Assembly (NCBI GenBank): GCA_947058615.1
Contig: CAMSHF010000006.1
Coordinates: forward strand, 1 to 64,000
Reading direction: 5' to 3'
Source of the DNA: an uncultured Rickettsiella sp.
GTDB taxonomy: Bacteria; Pseudomonadota; Gammaproteobacteria; Diplorickettsiales; Diplorickettsiaceae
Length of the DNA stretch: 64,000 nt
Made by a program: the position numbers and the translations under genes. The notes beneath the pieces were generated by a model. It worked only from the letters and a program-made list of their open reading frames with translations. It was not told where the DNA came from and did not search any database. This document shows positions 30,376-39,560 of the stretch, piece by piece. How positions within the stretch are numbered: position 1 is the stretch's first letter; the number at the start of each line of letters is the position of its first letter.

Positions 30376-33300
30376 CTAAGCCGCCGCAATGGCTATGGCT
30401 TTTTCGAGGTCGACGGCGACGAGTCGGGATACGCCGGGTTCATGCATGGTGACTCCTGTTAAATGATGTGCCATTTCGATCGCTACTTTATTATGGCTAA
30501 TAAAGATAAATTGTACTTCCTTGGACATCTCTTTCACGAGTTTACAAAATCTTAGAACATTGGTGTCATCCAAAGGCGCATCAACCTCATCTAACATGCA
30601 AAAGGGGGCCGGATTTAACTGAAAAAAAGAGAAAACTAAAGCCGTTGCGGTTAATGCTTTTTCTCCTCCTGAAAGAAGATGAATCGTGCTATTTCGTTTC
30701 CCTGGGGGTTGTGCCATGATACAAATGCCACTACTCAGTAAATCGGGATCTTGCAATTGTAGTGAAGCAACGCCTCCTGAAAATAGCCTAGGAAATAAAC
30801 TAGTAAAATTCTGATTGACCTTATCGAAGGTTTCTTTAAAACGGTGACGTGTTTCTTTATCCATTTTTTTTATAGCGATTTGTAGCATTTCTAGCGCTTC
30901 GATTAAATCTTTATGCTGTGCCTCTAAATATTTTTCACGCTCTGAAACAGCGTGTTGTTCTTCTAAAGCCGCAAGATTAACGGCACCGAGTTGTTCAATA
31001 CGTTGCGTCGTTTGAGTTAATTGTACTTCACATTCGGTGATATTCATCGGTGAAATTTCGGATAACAATTTTTCTAATTTATATCCTTGCTCTTGTAATT
31101 GTTCTTCCAAGGTTTTAGCTCGAATACGTAACTCTTGTGACATTAACCGTTGTTGCGCTAAGGTATCACGATCTAAATTAAGGCGAGTTTCTAGCATTTG
31201 TGATTGATCTTCTGATTGTTTAATACGTTTATTGATGATTTCTAATTGAGTTTGACTTTCTTTAAGCTGTAAACTCAGTTTATTTCTTTTATCCATTTGT
31301 AAGTTGAGTTGTTGTTGGAGTGCATTTATCGGATTTTCAGCATCGAGCAGGTCATGTAACTGACTCAGCCGCTGCGCTAATTGTTTATGCTGCTGTTTTA
31401 GATTAGAAAGCGTGGTCAGTTCAATCTTTAACTGATGATGCATTGTTTGTAAATGTAATTCATGTTGATGTAATTCTTCTTCATAGGTTTTGGTGCGATG
31501 TGCAGATTCATTCAGTTGGTTTTGCAAACTCTCTTTATTTTTTAAATGTGCCAACCGTTGTTTTTCCATTTCTTGAAGTTGAGTATCCGTTACTTTTTGT
31601 TCTGTAGACGTTTTTTGTAATTTTTCTTGTGCTATTTCATACTGTTGTTTATTTTCTTGTAATTCTTCTTGTAGCTTTAAAAGACGTTGTTGTGCTTGAC
31701 TTATCTGAGCTTGTTGTACTTTTTGACGGGCCTTTAAGTCCGCTTGTTGGGTAATTAATTCAGCCGATTGATTTTGTTGTATCGCTTGTGCCTCTTCTAA
31801 CCCTTTTAATTGTTTTTGGATAGACTGATAGTCTATTTGCTTATTATCAAGCTGTATCTGAATAGTTTGTTGAGTTTTTTGTAGCTGAGATATTTCGCGT
31901 TCACGTTGTAATAAGCCCGCTTTATTATCTGTGCCGGCAGTTAAACGAATCCAATGATTACCTAAACAAATGCCTTCGCGTGTGATGATCGACTCGAAAC
32001 TTTTTAATTGTTTTGTATGCTGCATCGCTTCGCTTATGTCCTCTGCCGCGTAGACCCCTGCGAGCAAGTGTTCGAGTGGCCAAGGGGCTTTAAATTTGCT
32101 GCTAATGGGAGCGAGTGTTAACGGGCTCTGAAAAGTTGCTGCAAAATACTCACAAGGTTTTGATTTCGTCATTAAACTGACCGTATTCGGCGGAGCGCTA
32201 TTTAAAAAATCCTCTAAAGAATCTCGATCAGAAAAGCATACGGCTTGAATATGTTGATTTAAGGCTACTTCGATAGCGCGTTCCCAGCCTGTTTCAACTT
32301 GTAATAGTTGCGCTAATCGAGGCTGCTCAATTAAATTATGCTTTTTAAACCACGCTAACAAGGTTTGTTCGCGTTTCCCTAAGGCTTCTTGTTGCAAGGC
32401 CATGAGTGAAGCCTGTTCTCCTTGAGTGATCTGTAAATGACTTTTTAACCGGTCTAATTCTTTAGTAGTTTGGTGTAAGCGTGAGCGCAGTTCAAGTATT
32501 TGTTGTGTTATTTGCGCTTGTTGAGTTTTACATTGGGATTGTTTTTTTTCAATTGATGCTAAAATTTCGTTAAAATTTTCAGAGGGTTCATTTTGGGGAT
32601 TTAAAACTGCAGATTGTTCATCGTATTCCTTTTGCAGACGGTCGATACGTAACCGTAAAGTTTGTGATTGTTGTTGATGGTAATCGCTTTGTGTTACTGC
32701 ACAATGGTGTTGGTGTTTGAGTTCAGAAAAAGAGCTCTGAAGAATTTCCCATTGGTCTTGCCATTCGGCAAAATTTTTCTCAGCGCGTTTTAATAAAGCT
32801 TGGTTTTGTTGAGTATTTGTTTGCAGCTCAGTCTGTTTTCTTTGAAACTCAACAAGCGTTTGATTAATTTGAATCTGTTTATCTTCACTATTTTGACATT
32901 GCTGTTCAAGAATGCTTTCCTTTTGGGTTAAATCGGCAAATTCAAGTTGATTTTGCTGAAGCTGTGTTGTTTGTGTGCGTAAATTTGCTTCTAAGCGTGT
33001 TATTTCATTGCCAAGCTCATAATATTCAGTTTGAAACTTATCAAAGTTGATCCGTGCTTGGGTGTGTTCAGTACGATCGTGAGTGAGTTGAGCTAATAGA
33101 TGCTGATGTTCAAGTTGAGAAGCATTGAGTTGTTCTTCAGCACACTGTATTTCAGTTAATTGAGATTGAAGTTGTTCTTGAAATGTTTGATAACGGAGGG
33201 TTTGTAGCTGAGCTTTTAGCAAACGTTCTTCTTGTTTAAGTGTTTTATAGCGTTCTGCGGTATGGGCTTGACGTTGTAAATGTTTAAGCTGTTTGCTGAG

Positions 33301-33900
33301 TTCTTTTTTTAAGTCATTTAAACGATTTAAGTTTTCCAATGTATGCGCTAAGCGTAATTCAGTTTCGCGGCGCCGTTCTTTATATTTTGAGATGCCCGCG
33401 GCTTCTTCAACATAAGCACGTAGCTCTTCAGGTTTCGCTTCCACGATCCGAGAAATCATACCTTGTTCGACAATGGCATAACTGCGCGGACCGAGACCTG
33501 TGCCTAGAAAAATATCTCGAATATCGCGTCGGCGACAACGTGTTCCATTGAGTGAATAGATCGATTGACCTTCGCGTGTGATTTCACGGCGGATTGAAAT
33601 CTGTGTGTAGCTGCTATAGGGGCCCCCTAAGCTTGCATCGGAGTTATCAAAATTAAGCTCAATAGAGGCTTTGCCTAAGGGTTTTCGTGTATGGCAGCCA
33701 TTGAATATCACGTCATCAAGTGATTGACCGCGTAGTTGTTTAGCAGAGCTTTCTCCCATGACCCAGCGGATGGCATCGATGATATTCGACTTTCCACAGC
33801 CATTGGGCCCTACAATCGCTGTCAGATTACTCGGGAAAACCACGGTGGTAGGGTCAACAAAAGACTTAAATCCCGCTAATTTGATACTTTCTAGACGCAT
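30376..33900 (-). CDS. smc: chromosome segregation protein SMC
   Basis: A 1174-residue condensin subunit. The N-terminal ATPase half has MRLESIKLAGFKSFVDPT and Walker A GPNGCGKSN (about 32-40). Two long Gln/Leu-rich coiled coils flank a hinge around residues 500-650 (GWERAIEVALNQHIQAVCF). The C-terminal half has the ABC signature LLSGGEKALTATAL and Walker B FCMLDEVDAPLDD. SMC rather than MukB marks a gammaproteobacterium outside the enteric/Vibrio branch. The start at 33900 fits the family; the alternative TTG 15 nt upstream adds MFKTL. No ScpA or ScpB gene is nearby. Confidence 0.96.
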   Translation of the reverse strand: MRLESIKLAGFKSFVDPTTVVFPSNLTAIVGPNGCGKSNIIDAIRWVMGESSAKQLRGQSLDDVIFNGCHTRKPLGKASIELNFDNSDASLGGPYSSYTQISIRREITREGQSIYSLNGTRCRRRDIRDIFLGTGLGPRSYAIVEQGMISRIVEAKPEELRAYVEEAAGISKYKERRRETELRLAHTLENLNRLNDLKKELSKQLKHLQRQAHTAERYKTLKQEERLLKAQLQTLRYQTFQEQLQSQLTEIQCAEEQLNASQLEHQHLLAQLTHDRTEHTQARINFDKFQTEYYELGNEITRLEANLRTQTTQLQQNQLEFADLTQKESILEQQCQNSEDKQIQINQTLVEFQRKQTELQTNTQQNQALLKRAEKNFAEWQDQWEILQSSFSELKHQHHCAVTQSDYHQQQSQTLRLRIDRLQKEYDEQSAVLNPQNEPSENFNEILASIEKKQSQCKTQQAQITQQILELRSRLHQTTKELDRLKSHLQITQGEQASLMALQQEALGKREQTLLAWFKKHNLIEQPRLAQLLQVETGWERAIEVALNQHIQAVCFSDRDSLEDFLNSAPPNTVSLMTKSKPCEYFAATFQSPLTLAPISSKFKAPWPLEHLLAGVYAAEDISEAMQHTKQLKSFESIITREGICLGNHWIRLTAGTDNKAGLLQREREISQLQKTQQTIQIQLDNKQIDYQSIQKQLKGLEEAQAIQQNQSAELITQQADLKARQKVQQAQISQAQQRLLKLQEELQENKQQYEIAQEKLQKTSTEQKVTDTQLQEMEKQRLAHLKNKESLQNQLNESAHRTKTYEEELHQHELHLQTMHHQLKIELTTLSNLKQQHKQLAQRLSQLHDLLDAENPINALQQQLNLQMDKRNKLSLQLKESQTQLEIINKRIKQSEDQSQMLETRLNLDRDTLAQQRLMSQELRIRAKTLEEQLQEQGYKLEKLLSEISPMNITECEVQLTQTTQRIEQLGAVNLAALEEQHAVSEREKYLEAQHKDLIEALEMLQIAIKKMDKETRHRFKETFDKVNQNFTSLFPRLFSGGVASLQLQDPDLLSSGICIMAQPPGKRNSTIHLLSGGEKALTATALVFSFFQLNPAPFCMLDEVDAPLDDTNVLRFCKLVKEMSKEVQFIFISHNKVAIEMAHHLTGVTMHEPGVSRLVAVDLEKAIAIAAA

Positions 33901-34012
33901 AAGTGTTTTGAACAATTTAAACTATAGGGAAAAGTATAGCATTTATAAGGAATATGAAAGAGGAATCCGCTAAATAGGAGTGCCTAAGCGGATAAGTAAA
34001 GTGAAGGAAGTC

Positions 34013-34064
34013 AAATAAAAAAGCCTAAGCATACACTCGTGGATACAAAACGTGTGCTTAGGCT
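34013..34064 (-). terminator. Rho-independent terminator of the lipoprotein gene
   Basis: On the minus strand AGCCTAAGCA pairs perfectly with TGCTTAGGCT (plus positions 34055-34064 and 34022-34031) and is followed by TTTTTTATTT. It begins about 20 nt after the stop of the glycine-zipper lipoprotein gene. Confidence 0.8.
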
Positions 34065-34084
34065 ATCGAAGTGTAAGCGTTATT

Positions 34085-34324
34085 CTAGTAACGATTGCCT
34101 GAGCTACCGGCTAATTGACTGCCTGCAACCGCACCTATTCCAGCACCGGCAATGGTAGCTACGGTTCTGCCTGAGCCACCGCCTATGGTATTACCTAAAA
34201 GACCACCGACTGCAGCGCCACCTAAACCCCCAGCAACGCGTCTTTCGTCGGGTGACATCGTATCACAGGCGGTGAGACCGACTAATAAAACGCCTATTAA
34301 GACGAGTGAGTTAAATTTTTTCAT
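34085..34324 (-). CDS. glycine-zipper lipoprotein
   Basis: A 79-residue small outer-membrane-type lipoprotein. It has a signal peptide with lipobox LTAC (cysteine 20), a short DTMSPDERR stretch, then a glycine-zipper domain of alternating Gly/Ala (RVAGGLGGAAVGGLLGNTIG and ATIAGAGIGAVAGSQLAG). Similar proteins (OsmB, SlyB and Rickettsia 17-kDa-like groups) are abundant envelope proteins, in some species stress-induced or antigenic; the exact role is unknown. TGGGGTAAAGT precedes the ATG. It has its own strong terminator and is monocistronic. Confidence 0.85.
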   Translation of the reverse strand: MKKFNSLVLIGVLLVGLTACDTMSPDERRVAGGLGGAAVGGLLGNTIGGGSGRTVATIAGAGIGAVAGSQLAGSSGNRY

Positions 34325-34491
34325 ACTTTACCCCAAATAAAATAATTTTTGGACTATTTACCTATCATTCTTATAAAAAGTATAGGCAGCAAGGGGGGTA
34401 AATACCAGCTATCCGCGCAAAAATAGTTTAGAAATTGTACAGTTAGACTGCGTTATAATGAGCATCCATTTTCCAATTCCAATAGAGAGTG

Positions 34492-34950
34492 ATGATGCAA
34501 AATATCCAATTAAAGATTTTGGACTCCCGTTTAGGTGAGGAATTCCCATTACCCCGTTATGCGACCGAGGGATCGGCAGGACTTGATTTACGTGCGTGTA
34601 CGAAGGAGACGTTACAATTATTACCCAATCAAACCGAGCTCATATCAACCGGGCTAGCCATTTATATTGCCGAAGCCAATTTAGCGGCGGTCATTCTGCC
34701 ACGCTCCGGTCTAGGCCATAAGCATGGCATCGTACTCGGCAATCTTATTGGCCTGATTGACTCGGATTATCAAGGCGAGCTCTTTATTTCCTGCTGGAAT
34801 CGAGGAGATACTGCGTTTGCCATTCAACCCGGCGACAGAATTGCTCAGTTGGTTTTTGTACCGGTTGTGAGAACACAGTTTGAATTGGTTCCAGAATTTG
34901 TAGAAACCGAACGTGGAAGTGGCGGATTGGGTCATTCGGGCGTGCAATAA
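34492..34950 (+). CDS. dut: dUTP diphosphatase
   Basis: A 152-residue trimeric dUTPase that hydrolyses dUTP to dUMP, keeping uracil out of DNA and feeding dTMP synthesis. All five family motifs are visible: [42 protein letters not shown] and the C-terminal [10 protein letters not shown] that closes over the substrate. Three consecutive starts are possible (GTG 34489, ATG 34492, ATG 34495); I give the first ATG, but 34495 is equally spaced from AGAGAG. A TATAAT at 34454-34459 is probably its -10 box. In many relatives dut follows coaBC; here it is alone. Confidence 0.95.
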   Translation: MMQNIQLKILDSRLGEEFPLPRYATEGSAGLDLRACTKETLQLLPNQTELISTGLAIYIAEANLAAVILPRSGLGHKHGIVLGNLIGLIDSDYQGELFISCWNRGDTAFAIQPGDRIAQLVFVPVVRTQFELVPEFVETERGSGGLGHSGVQ

Positions 34951-35094
34951 ACAAATTTTGATCTCATTATGGCAATAATAAATATTTATCAGTTAAATTA
35001 ATTATTACAAAAAGTTAATATGAATTATTTTATGCGCTGAATATTAAATTTTTTCTGTTAGACTATGCGCGAACATTTTTAATAATAAAAAATT

Positions 35095-35834
35095 ATGACT
35101 TCTATCCCCTTAATAAAAAACCGAATTTATACTACCATTTAAAAAATAAAAACTTAGAACGACGGTTTGATACATTAAGAAATCTAACTGAGCAGGGTAA
35201 CTTAAAAGATCTTGAACTGGATCTTACTCAATTAAAACTAACTCTACGCTTATTTCCTGAGCATCATTACTTTATTGCTTTCGAATATTTAGTACAACAC
35301 TTTGTTTTAATAAAAAGTAATACAGAAAAATTAAATAAAATTGACTTGAAGCCTACACAATTACTATCGATTCTATCTTCATTTAATACACTTAATCGTT
35401 TTATTGCTTTGCAATGCTTAATAAAAAAATTTTCTACTCAGCAAGTATCAAAGCGCCTTGACATTAAATCTTCCCAATTAAAGGCTATTCTATTTTTGTT
35501 CCCTACATCCGATCGTTTTAACGCTTTAAATCTTTTGAAAAATAATTTTGATATTAAAATTCATTTAACTGAATCCGATATAAAAGAATTTGAAGCTTGC
35601 TTATCAAAGGATGGTACATTTGCTAATTTATCACTATTTTCTCGGAAAAAAATTTGGGACAGTTTTTGGGTTGAATCTAATAAAGAGGCTGTTAAAAAAG
35701 GGTTAAGACCTATCAGTCCTAATACAGATACAAAGTTGTTACAGCAAAGAATGTTTAAAGAAAAACTCATATTAAAGAGGGATGTACTTCCAGATTTAGT
35801 GCGTGACTATCCTAAAATATCTCGATCAGGATGA
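35095..35834 (+). pseudogene. unrecognised gene with a frame change near its start
   Basis: The long frame ending at 35834 is open back to about 35015 but has no ATG, GTG or TTG in its first 330 nt; the TTG at 35346 would begin in mid-gene. An ATG at 35095 lies in another frame and reads MTSIPLIKN. Moving back one base at A AAA AAC (35115-35121) joins it to the long frame and gives about 246 residues (MTSIPLIKK-PNLYYHLKN...). Either one A was lost from the A-run, or -1 frameshifting occurs there. The product is basic, Leu/Lys/Phe-rich, helical, without signal peptide; motifs similar to each other recur (LKLTLRLFPEHHYFIAFEYL, LKAILFLFPTSDRFNALNLL). I do not recognise the family. Base use resembles the 23.5-25 kb unknown gene. 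Confidence 0.55.
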
Positions 35835-35838
35835 GTTT

Positions 35839-37284
35839 TTAACGTGTATTTAAGCAGACGTATTTAATCTCTAAATATTCTTCAATACCGTATTTTGAAC
35901 CTTCGCGGCCAATGCCGGATTGTTTAAAACCACCGAAAGGTGCAACTGCATTTGAAACACGCCCAGTGTTGGCACCAATGATTCCGTAGTCGAGTTGTTC
36001 AGCTACCCGAATCACTCGATCGATGTTTTTTGCGTAAAAATAAGCGGCGAGACCATATTCTGTATTATTAGCTAATTTGATAGCTTCCTTTTCATCTGAA
36101 AATTTAAATAAGCCTGCGACAGGTCCAAAGGTTTCTTCTTTTGCAATTAACATATCCGCGGTACAATTTTTTAAGAGTGTCGGTTGAAAAAAGCTTCCGC
36201 CTAAGACATGGGTTCTCCCACCGCACATCAATTCGGCTCCTTTTTGTAGCGCATCGGCAATATGTTTTTCCACTTTTTTAATAGCCAATTGATTGATTAA
36301 AGGACCTAGTTGAGTATTCTCTTCTAAACCGTTCCCCACGGTTAATTGTTGAATTGCATGAGTCAATTTTTTGCTAAAAGTTTCATAGATTTTTTCATGG
36401 ATATAAAAACGATTGGTACAAATACAAGTTTGGCCACTATTACGGAATTTGGATGTAATCGCACCGAGGACTGCTTGATCAATATCCGCATCATCAAAGA
36501 CGATAAACGGTGCATTTCCGCCTAACTCTAAAGATATTTTTTTTATTGAATGCGCGGCTTTCTGCATTAATAATTTTCCAATCGCAGTGGAGCCCGTAAA
36601 TGAAAGTTTGCGTAGAGAAGGGCTTTCAGTAAAAATATCGCCGATCAATTCAGAGTCACCGGTGACAATATTAAAAACCCCTGGTGGGATGTCGGCTTTT
36701 TCAGCGAGTGTAGCTAACGCTAAGGCCGAAAAAGGGGTTAATCCCGAAGGTTTAAGTACTAGGGTACAGCCCGCGGCTAAAGCGGGCGCGCATTTACGTG
36801 TGATCATCGCACTTGGGAAGTTCCAGGGAGTGATAGCGCCAACTACACCGATGGCTTGTTTGCGGACAAATAAGTGTTGTTGAGGTAATGGTGCAGGTAG
36901 GATGTCACCGTAGACACGTTTGCCTTCTTCGGCGAACCATTGAATAAAAGAAGCGCCATAGCGAATTTCTTCTATCGCTTCTTTAAGTGGTTTTCCTTGC
37001 TCACGTGTAAGTAACTGAGCTAAATCATCGATGTTTTCTAAAATAAGCTCATACCAACGATGGAGTCGTTCACTTCGTTCTGTGGCGGTTTTTGATTGCC
37101 ACATCGGCCAGGCCCGTTCTGCTGCGGAAATGGCATAGACTGTTTCTTTACTTTGTAAATCAGGGATAGTTCCAATGATTTCCTGCGTAGCGGGATTAAT
37201 GACTTTAATCGTTTTTTTTGCCGTGACCCACTTTCCATTAATGTAACTACTTTGTTGAAAAAGTGATGCATTTTTTAATTTCAT
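35839..37284 (-). CDS. gabD: succinate-semialdehyde dehydrogenase (NADP)
   Basis: A 481-residue aldehyde dehydrogenase, of E. coli GabD length (482). It oxidises succinate semialdehyde to succinate, linking GABA breakdown to the TCA cycle. Motifs are TPWNFPSAMITRKCAPALAA, LSFTGSTAIGKLL, the catalytic Glu in LELGGNAPFIVFDD, the catalytic Cys in NSGQTCICTNRF, and EETFGPVAG. The C-terminal GRVSNAVAPFGGFKQSGIGREG is typical of GabD. Its ATG overlaps the corC stop as ATGA, so it appears to be the last gene of the miaB-phoH-ybeY-corC transcript, an uncommon setting; there is no gabT or gabP nearby. Confidence 0.93.
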   Translation of the reverse strand: MKLKNASLFQQSSYINGKWVTAKKTIKVINPATQEIIGTIPDLQSKETVYAISAAERAWPMWQSKTATERSERLHRWYELILENIDDLAQLLTREQGKPLKEAIEEIRYGASFIQWFAEEGKRVYGDILPAPLPQQHLFVRKQAIGVVGAITPWNFPSAMITRKCAPALAAGCTLVLKPSGLTPFSALALATLAEKADIPPGVFNIVTGDSELIGDIFTESPSLRKLSFTGSTAIGKLLMQKAAHSIKKISLELGGNAPFIVFDDADIDQAVLGAITSKFRNSGQTCICTNRFYIHEKIYETFSKKLTHAIQQLTVGNGLEENTQLGPLINQLAIKKVEKHIADALQKGAELMCGGRTHVLGGSFFQPTLLKNCTADMLIAKEETFGPVAGLFKFSDEKEAIKLANNTEYGLAAYFYAKNIDRVIRVAEQLDYGIIGANTGRVSNAVAPFGGFKQSGIGREGSKYGIEEYLEIKYVCLNTR

Positions 37285-38159
37285 TTTGAAAGTTCCGATT
37301 TTTTCGTAAGATTTTTTTCAATATTGACTTGTAATAAACGAATAACTCGATTATCTGCACGTAAGACTTTAAATCGAAAAGGGTGAAGTGTAATATTGGC
37401 CCCTCTTTTCGGTAAATAACCAAATCGATTGGCGATGACGCCACCTATCGTATCAAATTGATCAGTTGCCAAATGAGAATTAAAAAAATGATTAAAATCT
37501 TCAATGGGCATGATGGCTTTAACAATAAATTGATTTGGATTTTGTTCTTCTACAAAAATCTCATCATTGGCATCATATTCATCTTCTATTTCCCCAACGA
37601 TTTCTTCTAAAACATCTTCAATGGTTACTAAACCGGACACCGCACCGTACTCGTCCACCACGATAGCCATATGATAATGCTTATGTTGAAATTCTTCGAG
37701 CAAACTATCTAAGCGTTTACTTTCCGGTATAAATACAACAGGGCGCAAAACATCAGGGATTGCAAAGTGATCTTGGTGAAGAGGATTGTATTTGAGTAAA
37801 TCTTTTGCCATTAATAAACCGATAACATGCCGTTCTTCATTAATAACTGGAAAACGCGAATGGCCGGACTCTATAACAAGAGGTAGTACCTCAGATAATT
37901 GAGCTTTTTCAGAAATAACAGTAATTTTAGCGTGGGGAACCATGATATCTCGAACATGGATATCTGAGATTTGTAAAACGCCTTCAAGCATTTTAAGTGC
38001 TTGAGCATTCAATAAATTTCGTTGTGCAGCATAATGCAATAATTCAGTAAGCTGCTTTCTATTCTTAGGACCTTGTTTAAAGAGTTGATGTACACGTTTT
38101 AACCAGGACCGACGTTTTTTTTTAAGCTTAATTTTATTGTCAGATGTAAGGGTTTTCAT
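37281..38159 (-). CDS. corC: CorC/HlyC-family CBS-domain protein
   Basis: A 292-residue cytoplasmic protein. Two CBS domains (about 70-190; VRDIMVPHAKITVI and HMAIVVDEYGAVSGLVTIEDVLEEIVGEIEDE) precede the CorC_HlyC transporter-associated domain (about 205-280). The E. coli homologue YbeX/CorC is linked to Mg/Co efflux and to ribosome-related functions. The gene overlaps ybeY by 20 nt and gabD by 4 nt. In most gammaproteobacteria lnt follows here; it does not in this window. Confidence 0.92.
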   Translation of the reverse strand: MKTLTSDNKIKLKKKRRSWLKRVHQLFKQGPKNRKQLTELLHYAAQRNLLNAQALKMLEGVLQISDIHVRDIMVPHAKITVISEKAQLSEVLPLVIESGHSRFPVINEERHVIGLLMAKDLLKYNPLHQDHFAIPDVLRPVVFIPESKRLDSLLEEFQHKHYHMAIVVDEYGAVSGLVTIEDVLEEIVGEIEDEYDANDEIFVEEQNPNQFIVKAIMPIEDFNHFFNSHLATDQFDTIGGVIANRFGYLPKRGANITLHPFRFKVLRADNRVIRLLQVNIEKNLTKKSELSK

Positions 38160-38613
38160 AACCTAAATCCTCTAATAATTTAATTTCTATAGTTTCCATT
38201 TGGAGTGCGTCTTTATCATGAAGGTGATCATAGCCTGTCAAATGCAAACAACCATGAATAACGAGATGTGCCCAATGGGCTAAACGAGCTTTTGCCTGTT
38301 GTTGCGCCTCCTGATTGACGAGTGGAGCACATATCACTAAATCGCCTAAAAAGGGTGAAAATATTCCGGGTGGTGGCTCGAAAGAAAAAGATAAGATATT
38401 CGTAGGGCCTTTTTTATGCCGATAAATACGATTAAGTTCAGTACTTTCTTTTTTACTAACGAGTCGTATATTCACTCTAGCCCCAATGTGTTTTGCTAAA
38501 GCGGCATTTACCCATCGTTGTAGAAAATAACGACTAGGAATAAAAGTGTTATAGGCAATCGTTTGTATTGTGATTTTAATGTGACGCTTTTCTTTGATTT
38601 TCGTTTTGCGCAT
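38140..38613 (-). CDS. ybeY: endoribonuclease YbeY
   Basis: A 157-residue zinc-dependent RNase for 16S rRNA 3'-end maturation and ribosome quality control. The metal motif H-x3-H-x5-H is seen as HLVIHGCLHLTGYDHLHD, and the upstream KKGPTNILSFSFE block is the family's conserved strand region. The frame is open further upstream, but a start at 38667 would lie deep inside phoH; the ATG at 38613 (MRKTKIKEK) overlaps phoH by 38 nt and fits the family length. No clear Shine-Dalgarno is present, so translation is probably coupled to phoH. Confidence 0.92.
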   Translation of the reverse strand: MRKTKIKEKRHIKITIQTIAYNTFIPSRYFLQRWVNAALAKHIGARVNIRLVSKKESTELNRIYRHKKGPTNILSFSFEPPPGIFSPFLGDLVICAPLVNQEAQQQAKARLAHWAHLVIHGCLHLTGYDHLHDKDALQMETIEIKLLEDLGYENPYI

Positions 38614-39559
38614 AGGCGTGAAGAATGGCTTGTACCAAAGTATGCCGAACAATGTCATGCATTTCAAATTCAGTAAAGCTAATACCTTTAATATTTTTTA
38701 AAAGGGTTAAACAGTGGCACAATCCTGATTCTATCCCGCGGGGTAAATCGATTTGTGTGGTATCACCGCTTACAACTACTTTTGAATTAAAGCCGATGCG
38801 TGTTAAGAACATTTTCATTTGTTCTTTCGTGGTATTTTGTGCTTCGTCTAAAATAATAAAAGCATCATTTAATGTTCGACCGCGCATATAGGCTAAAGGA
38901 ACCACTTCAATGATATGTTGTTCAACAAGTTGCATCACTAATTCGAAACCGAGCATATCATTTAATGCATCATAAAGTGGGCGAAAATAGGGGTCGAGTT
39001 TTTGGGAGAAATCACCGGGTAAAAAGCCAAGTTTTTCGCCGGCCTCAACGGCGGGCCTCACGAGTACGACACGACTAATTTGTTCTTTTTCTAATGCCGA
39101 GACGGCGCAAGCCACCGCTAAATAAGTTTTACCCGTACCTGCTGGACCTAAACCAAAGTTAATATCGTGGCTCAAAATACGATCAAGATATAAGGCTTGA
39201 TTAGGGCTGTGTGGTTTAATCGGACCCCGTTTGGTTTGGATGACAATACCGGGTGTTTTTTGGGACTGTAATGTCATATGGGGATCAGTTTGAGCCGTTT
39301 GTATGACCAAATGAATCGTATTTGATGTAAGTGTGGATTTTTTAGTCTCTGTTTCTGCGTAAAGATGATGGAGTACTTTGGCGGCAACTTCAACAGCTGA
39401 GTGAGGGCCGTTGATCTGAAAATCATGGCCGCGATTATAAATGCTCACATTAAGTTTTTGTTCGATTTGACGTAAATGCTGGTCAAATGGACCGCAAAGA
39501 TTGGCTAAACGATGATTATCTTCAGGCGTGAGCTGAAGCGTATAAGCTTGTGTATTCAA
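38576..39559 (-). CDS. ybeZ: PhoH-like ATPase (YbeZ)
   Basis: A 327-residue P-loop protein. An N-terminal KH-like region (about 10-75) precedes the PhoH domain with Walker A FGLGPAGTGKTYLA, VRPAVEAGEKLGFLPGD, and Walker B AFIILDEAQNTT followed by the sensor VVSGDTTQIDLPRG. It partners YbeY in rRNA processing in E. coli. The only start fitting the family is a TTG at 39559 (MNTQAYTLQLTPEDN), one base after the miaB stop; GAGGAG lies about 12 nt upstream. It belongs to the miaB-ybeZ-ybeY-corC cluster. Confidence 0.92.
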   Translation of the reverse strand: MNTQAYTLQLTPEDNHRLANLCGPFDQHLRQIEQKLNVSIYNRGHDFQINGPHSAVEVAAKVLHHLYAETETKKSTLTSNTIHLVIQTAQTDPHMTLQSQKTPGIVIQTKRGPIKPHSPNQALYLDRILSHDINFGLGPAGTGKTYLAVACAVSALEKEQISRVVLVRPAVEAGEKLGFLPGDFSQKLDPYFRPLYDALNDMLGFELVMQLVEQHIIEVVPLAYMRGRTLNDAFIILDEAQNTTKEQMKMFLTRIGFNSKVVVSGDTTQIDLPRGIESGLCHCLTLLKNIKGISFTEFEMHDIVRHTLVQAILHAYAQNENQRKASH

Positions 39560-39560
39560 T

